Assembly (NCBI RefSeq): GCF_018282115.1
Contig: NZ_CP054306.1
Coordinates: forward strand, 977,488-1,041,487
DNA length: 64,000 bases
DNA from: Synechocystis sp. PCC 7338
GTDB lineage: Bacteria; Cyanobacteriota; Cyanobacteriia; Cyanobacteriales; Microcystaceae
Direction: 5' to 3'
The notes under the pieces are model-generated. The model saw nothing but the letters and a program-made list of their open reading frames with translations, was not told where the DNA came from and ran no database searches. This document shows, in pieces, positions 62,795 to 64,000 of this stretch. Positions within the stretch are counted from its first letter, which is position 1, and each line of letters begins with the position of its first letter. The translations under genes and the position numbers were made by a program.

Positions 62795-64000
62795 TTAACT
62801 TTTGTGTCCCAAAAGGCGATCTCGCAAATGTTGAATGCGGTCTCGGTAGGTAGCGGCCACTTCGAATTCTTGTTTTTTAGCGGCTTCCTGCATTTTCTCT
62901 TCCAATTGTTGAATTAAATCGGGGATTTTTTCTAGGGGTAAATCCTGGGCCTGTTCATATACTTCCTCCAACTGTTGACTGTTTAAACGGCGGGAAATAT
63001 CAAGGAATTGCAAAATGGCATTGTTAGCCCGTTTATTAATCGGTTGGGGGATAATGCCATGTTTTTCATTATATTCTTGCTGAATTTTTCTCCTCCTTTC
63101 CGTTTCGGCGATCGCCTTTTGCATACTATCGGTAAAATTATCGGCGTATAAAATCGCTTGCCCCCGAATATGACGGGCGGCCCGGCCAATAGTTTGAATC
63201 AAAGAGCGTTCTGCTCGTAAAAAGCCTTCCTTGTCCGCATCCATAATGGCCACCAGGGAAACTTCCGGTAAATCTAGCCCTTCCCGCAGTAAATTTACCC
63301 CAATTAACACATGAAATTCTCCGTCCCGTAAAGCTTGTAAAATTTCAATCCGTTGAATAGATTGAATTTCGGAATGGAGATATTGAACTTTTACTCCCCG
63401 TTCGGAAAAATATTCCGTTAAATCCTCCGCCATGCGCTTGGTTAAAGTAGTGATTAAAACCCGTTCCTTCAAGGATACCCTAGTTTGAATTTCGGCATAT
63501 AAATCATCCACTTGCCCGGTGGTGGGACGGACAAAAATTTCCGGATCGAGAACCCCCGTGGGACGAATTACCTGCTCAATCACCCTGGCTTCTGATTGCT
63601 CTATTTCCCAAACCCCCGGAGTGGCAGAAACAAACACACATTGTTTAACTTTTTGCCAAAATTCTTCTGCTTTTAAAGGACGATTATCCGCCGCACTGGG
63701 CAGACGAAAACCATGATCAATTAAGACTTTTTTTCTGGCTTGATCACCGTTATACATACCCCGCAATTGGGGAATAGTCACATGGGATTCATCAATTACT
63801 AACAGCCAATCGTCGGGAAAATAATCCACTAAGCATTCCGGTGGTTCCCCCGCCTGGCGATCGGCCAGATAGCGGGAATAGTTTTCTACTCCGTTGCAAT
63901 AGCCCACTTCCCGCAACATTTCCAGGTCATAGCGGGTGCGTTGACTGAGCCGTTGGGCTTCCACTAAAAGATTATTTTTTTCTAGAAAAGCTACCTGTTG
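62795..64000 (-). CDS. uvrB: UvrABC system protein B (C-terminal part, runs off the right edge)
   Basis: These are the last 401 codons of the helicase subunit of nucleotide excision repair. The frame is open to the window edge. Visible features are [67 protein letters not shown] and the last helicase motif with [21 protein letters not shown]. The C-terminal UVR domain that binds UvrC is [36 protein letters not shown]. It marks the right border of the CRISPR locus. Confidence 0.96.
   Translation of the reverse strand, partial: QQVAFLEKNNLLVEAQRLSQRTRYDLEMLREVGYCNGVENYSRYLADRQAGEPPECLVDYFPDDWLLVIDESHVTIPQLRGMYNGDQARKKVLIDHGFRLPSAADNRPLKAEEFWQKVKQCVFVSATPGVWEIEQSEARVIEQVIRPTGVLDPEIFVRPTTGQVDDLYAEIQTRVSLKERVLITTLTKRMAEDLTEYFSERGVKVQYLHSEIQSIQRIEILQALRDGEFHVLIGVNLLREGLDLPEVSLVAIMDADKEGFLRAERSLIQTIGRAARHIRGQAILYADNFTDSMQKAIAETERRRKIQQEYNEKHGIIPQPINKRANNAILQFLDISRRLNSQQLEEVYEQAQDLPLEKIPDLIQQLEEKMQEAAKKQEFEVAATYRDRIQHLRDRLLGHKS

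Overview
The window is chromosomal DNA from a unicellular cyanobacterium of the genus Synechocystis. Many proteins (NdhB, PsaK1, PetN, GlmS, SufA, the ATP synthase subunits and the Flv4-Sll0218-Flv2 operon) match what I remember of strain PCC 6803 almost residue for residue. The HIP1 octamer GCGATCGC is scattered throughout. I recall PCC 6803 carrying CRISPR loci only on a plasmid, so the chromosomal CRISPR-Cas locus here points to a related strain. That is memory and synteny, not a search.

Layout. 1-6.5 kb: the 5' part of an amino-acid binding protein gene, the RNase P RNA gene rnpB, a DUF1818 gene, lptA-lptB, cobK, psaK1 and ndhB. 6.6-12.2 kb is an accessory island. It holds a vWA protein, a PP2C phosphatase broken at a T8 run, and a protein kinase fused to a formylglycine-generating-enzyme (FGE) type domain, which together form a TerY-P-like triad. 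Toxin-antitoxin (TA) genes follow or interleave: YoeB/YefM, a YefM-like antitoxin with a truncated toxin, and HicBA. 12.3-30.6 kb is mostly core: a metallophosphoesterase, a tiny membrane protein, petN, an RDD protein, peroxiredoxin, glmS, a 1321-residue metalloprotease, flv4-sll0218-flv2, an L,D-transpeptidase, a C-terminal processing protease, tsaC/sua5 and larC. 30.6-32.7 kb is debris: a Uma2-type pseudogene and a dead IS630-family element with a 448-bp tandem duplication.

32.9-38.9 kb is the ATP synthase operon atp1-atpI-atpH-atpG-atpF-atpD-atpA-atpC, transcribed leftward and closed by a clear intrinsic terminator. 39-50.7 kb holds a membrane GTPase, a histidine-kinase-like protein without its histidine, a DUF4350/MoxR pair, sufA, an EamA transporter, a HAS-barrel-like protein, an Mla-type ATPase, an MscS channel and folK.

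50.8-62.8 kb is a complete type I CRISPR-Cas locus of the Myxan (dev) kind, lying between folK and uvrB. The order is WYL regulator, cas6, cas3, cas8 (devT-like), cas7 (devR-like), cas5 (devS-like), a cas4-cas1 fusion, cas2, leader and array. The array has 14 regular 36-bp repeats plus one detached terminal repeat. TA genes occupy three separate places in this locus. An apparently intact RelBE pair sits between cas7 and cas5 and overlaps the cas5 start by 8 bases. A decayed antitoxin/PIN pair lies between cas5 and cas4-cas1. A VapBC pair sits between the 14th and the last repeat of the array. The window ends inside uvrB.

How parts work together: NdhB, PsaK1, PetN, Flv2/4 and the ATP synthase belong to photosynthetic electron flow. 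The WYL protein probably controls the cas operon, and Cas6 to Cas5 form the processing and interference module. Cas4-Cas1/Cas2 form an adaptation module behind its own terminator and a palindrome. The most unusual feature is the repeated occupation of one CRISPR-Cas locus by TA modules; the second is the vWA/phosphatase/kinase-FGE triad, whose last exposed segment resembles a diversity-generating-retroelement target.
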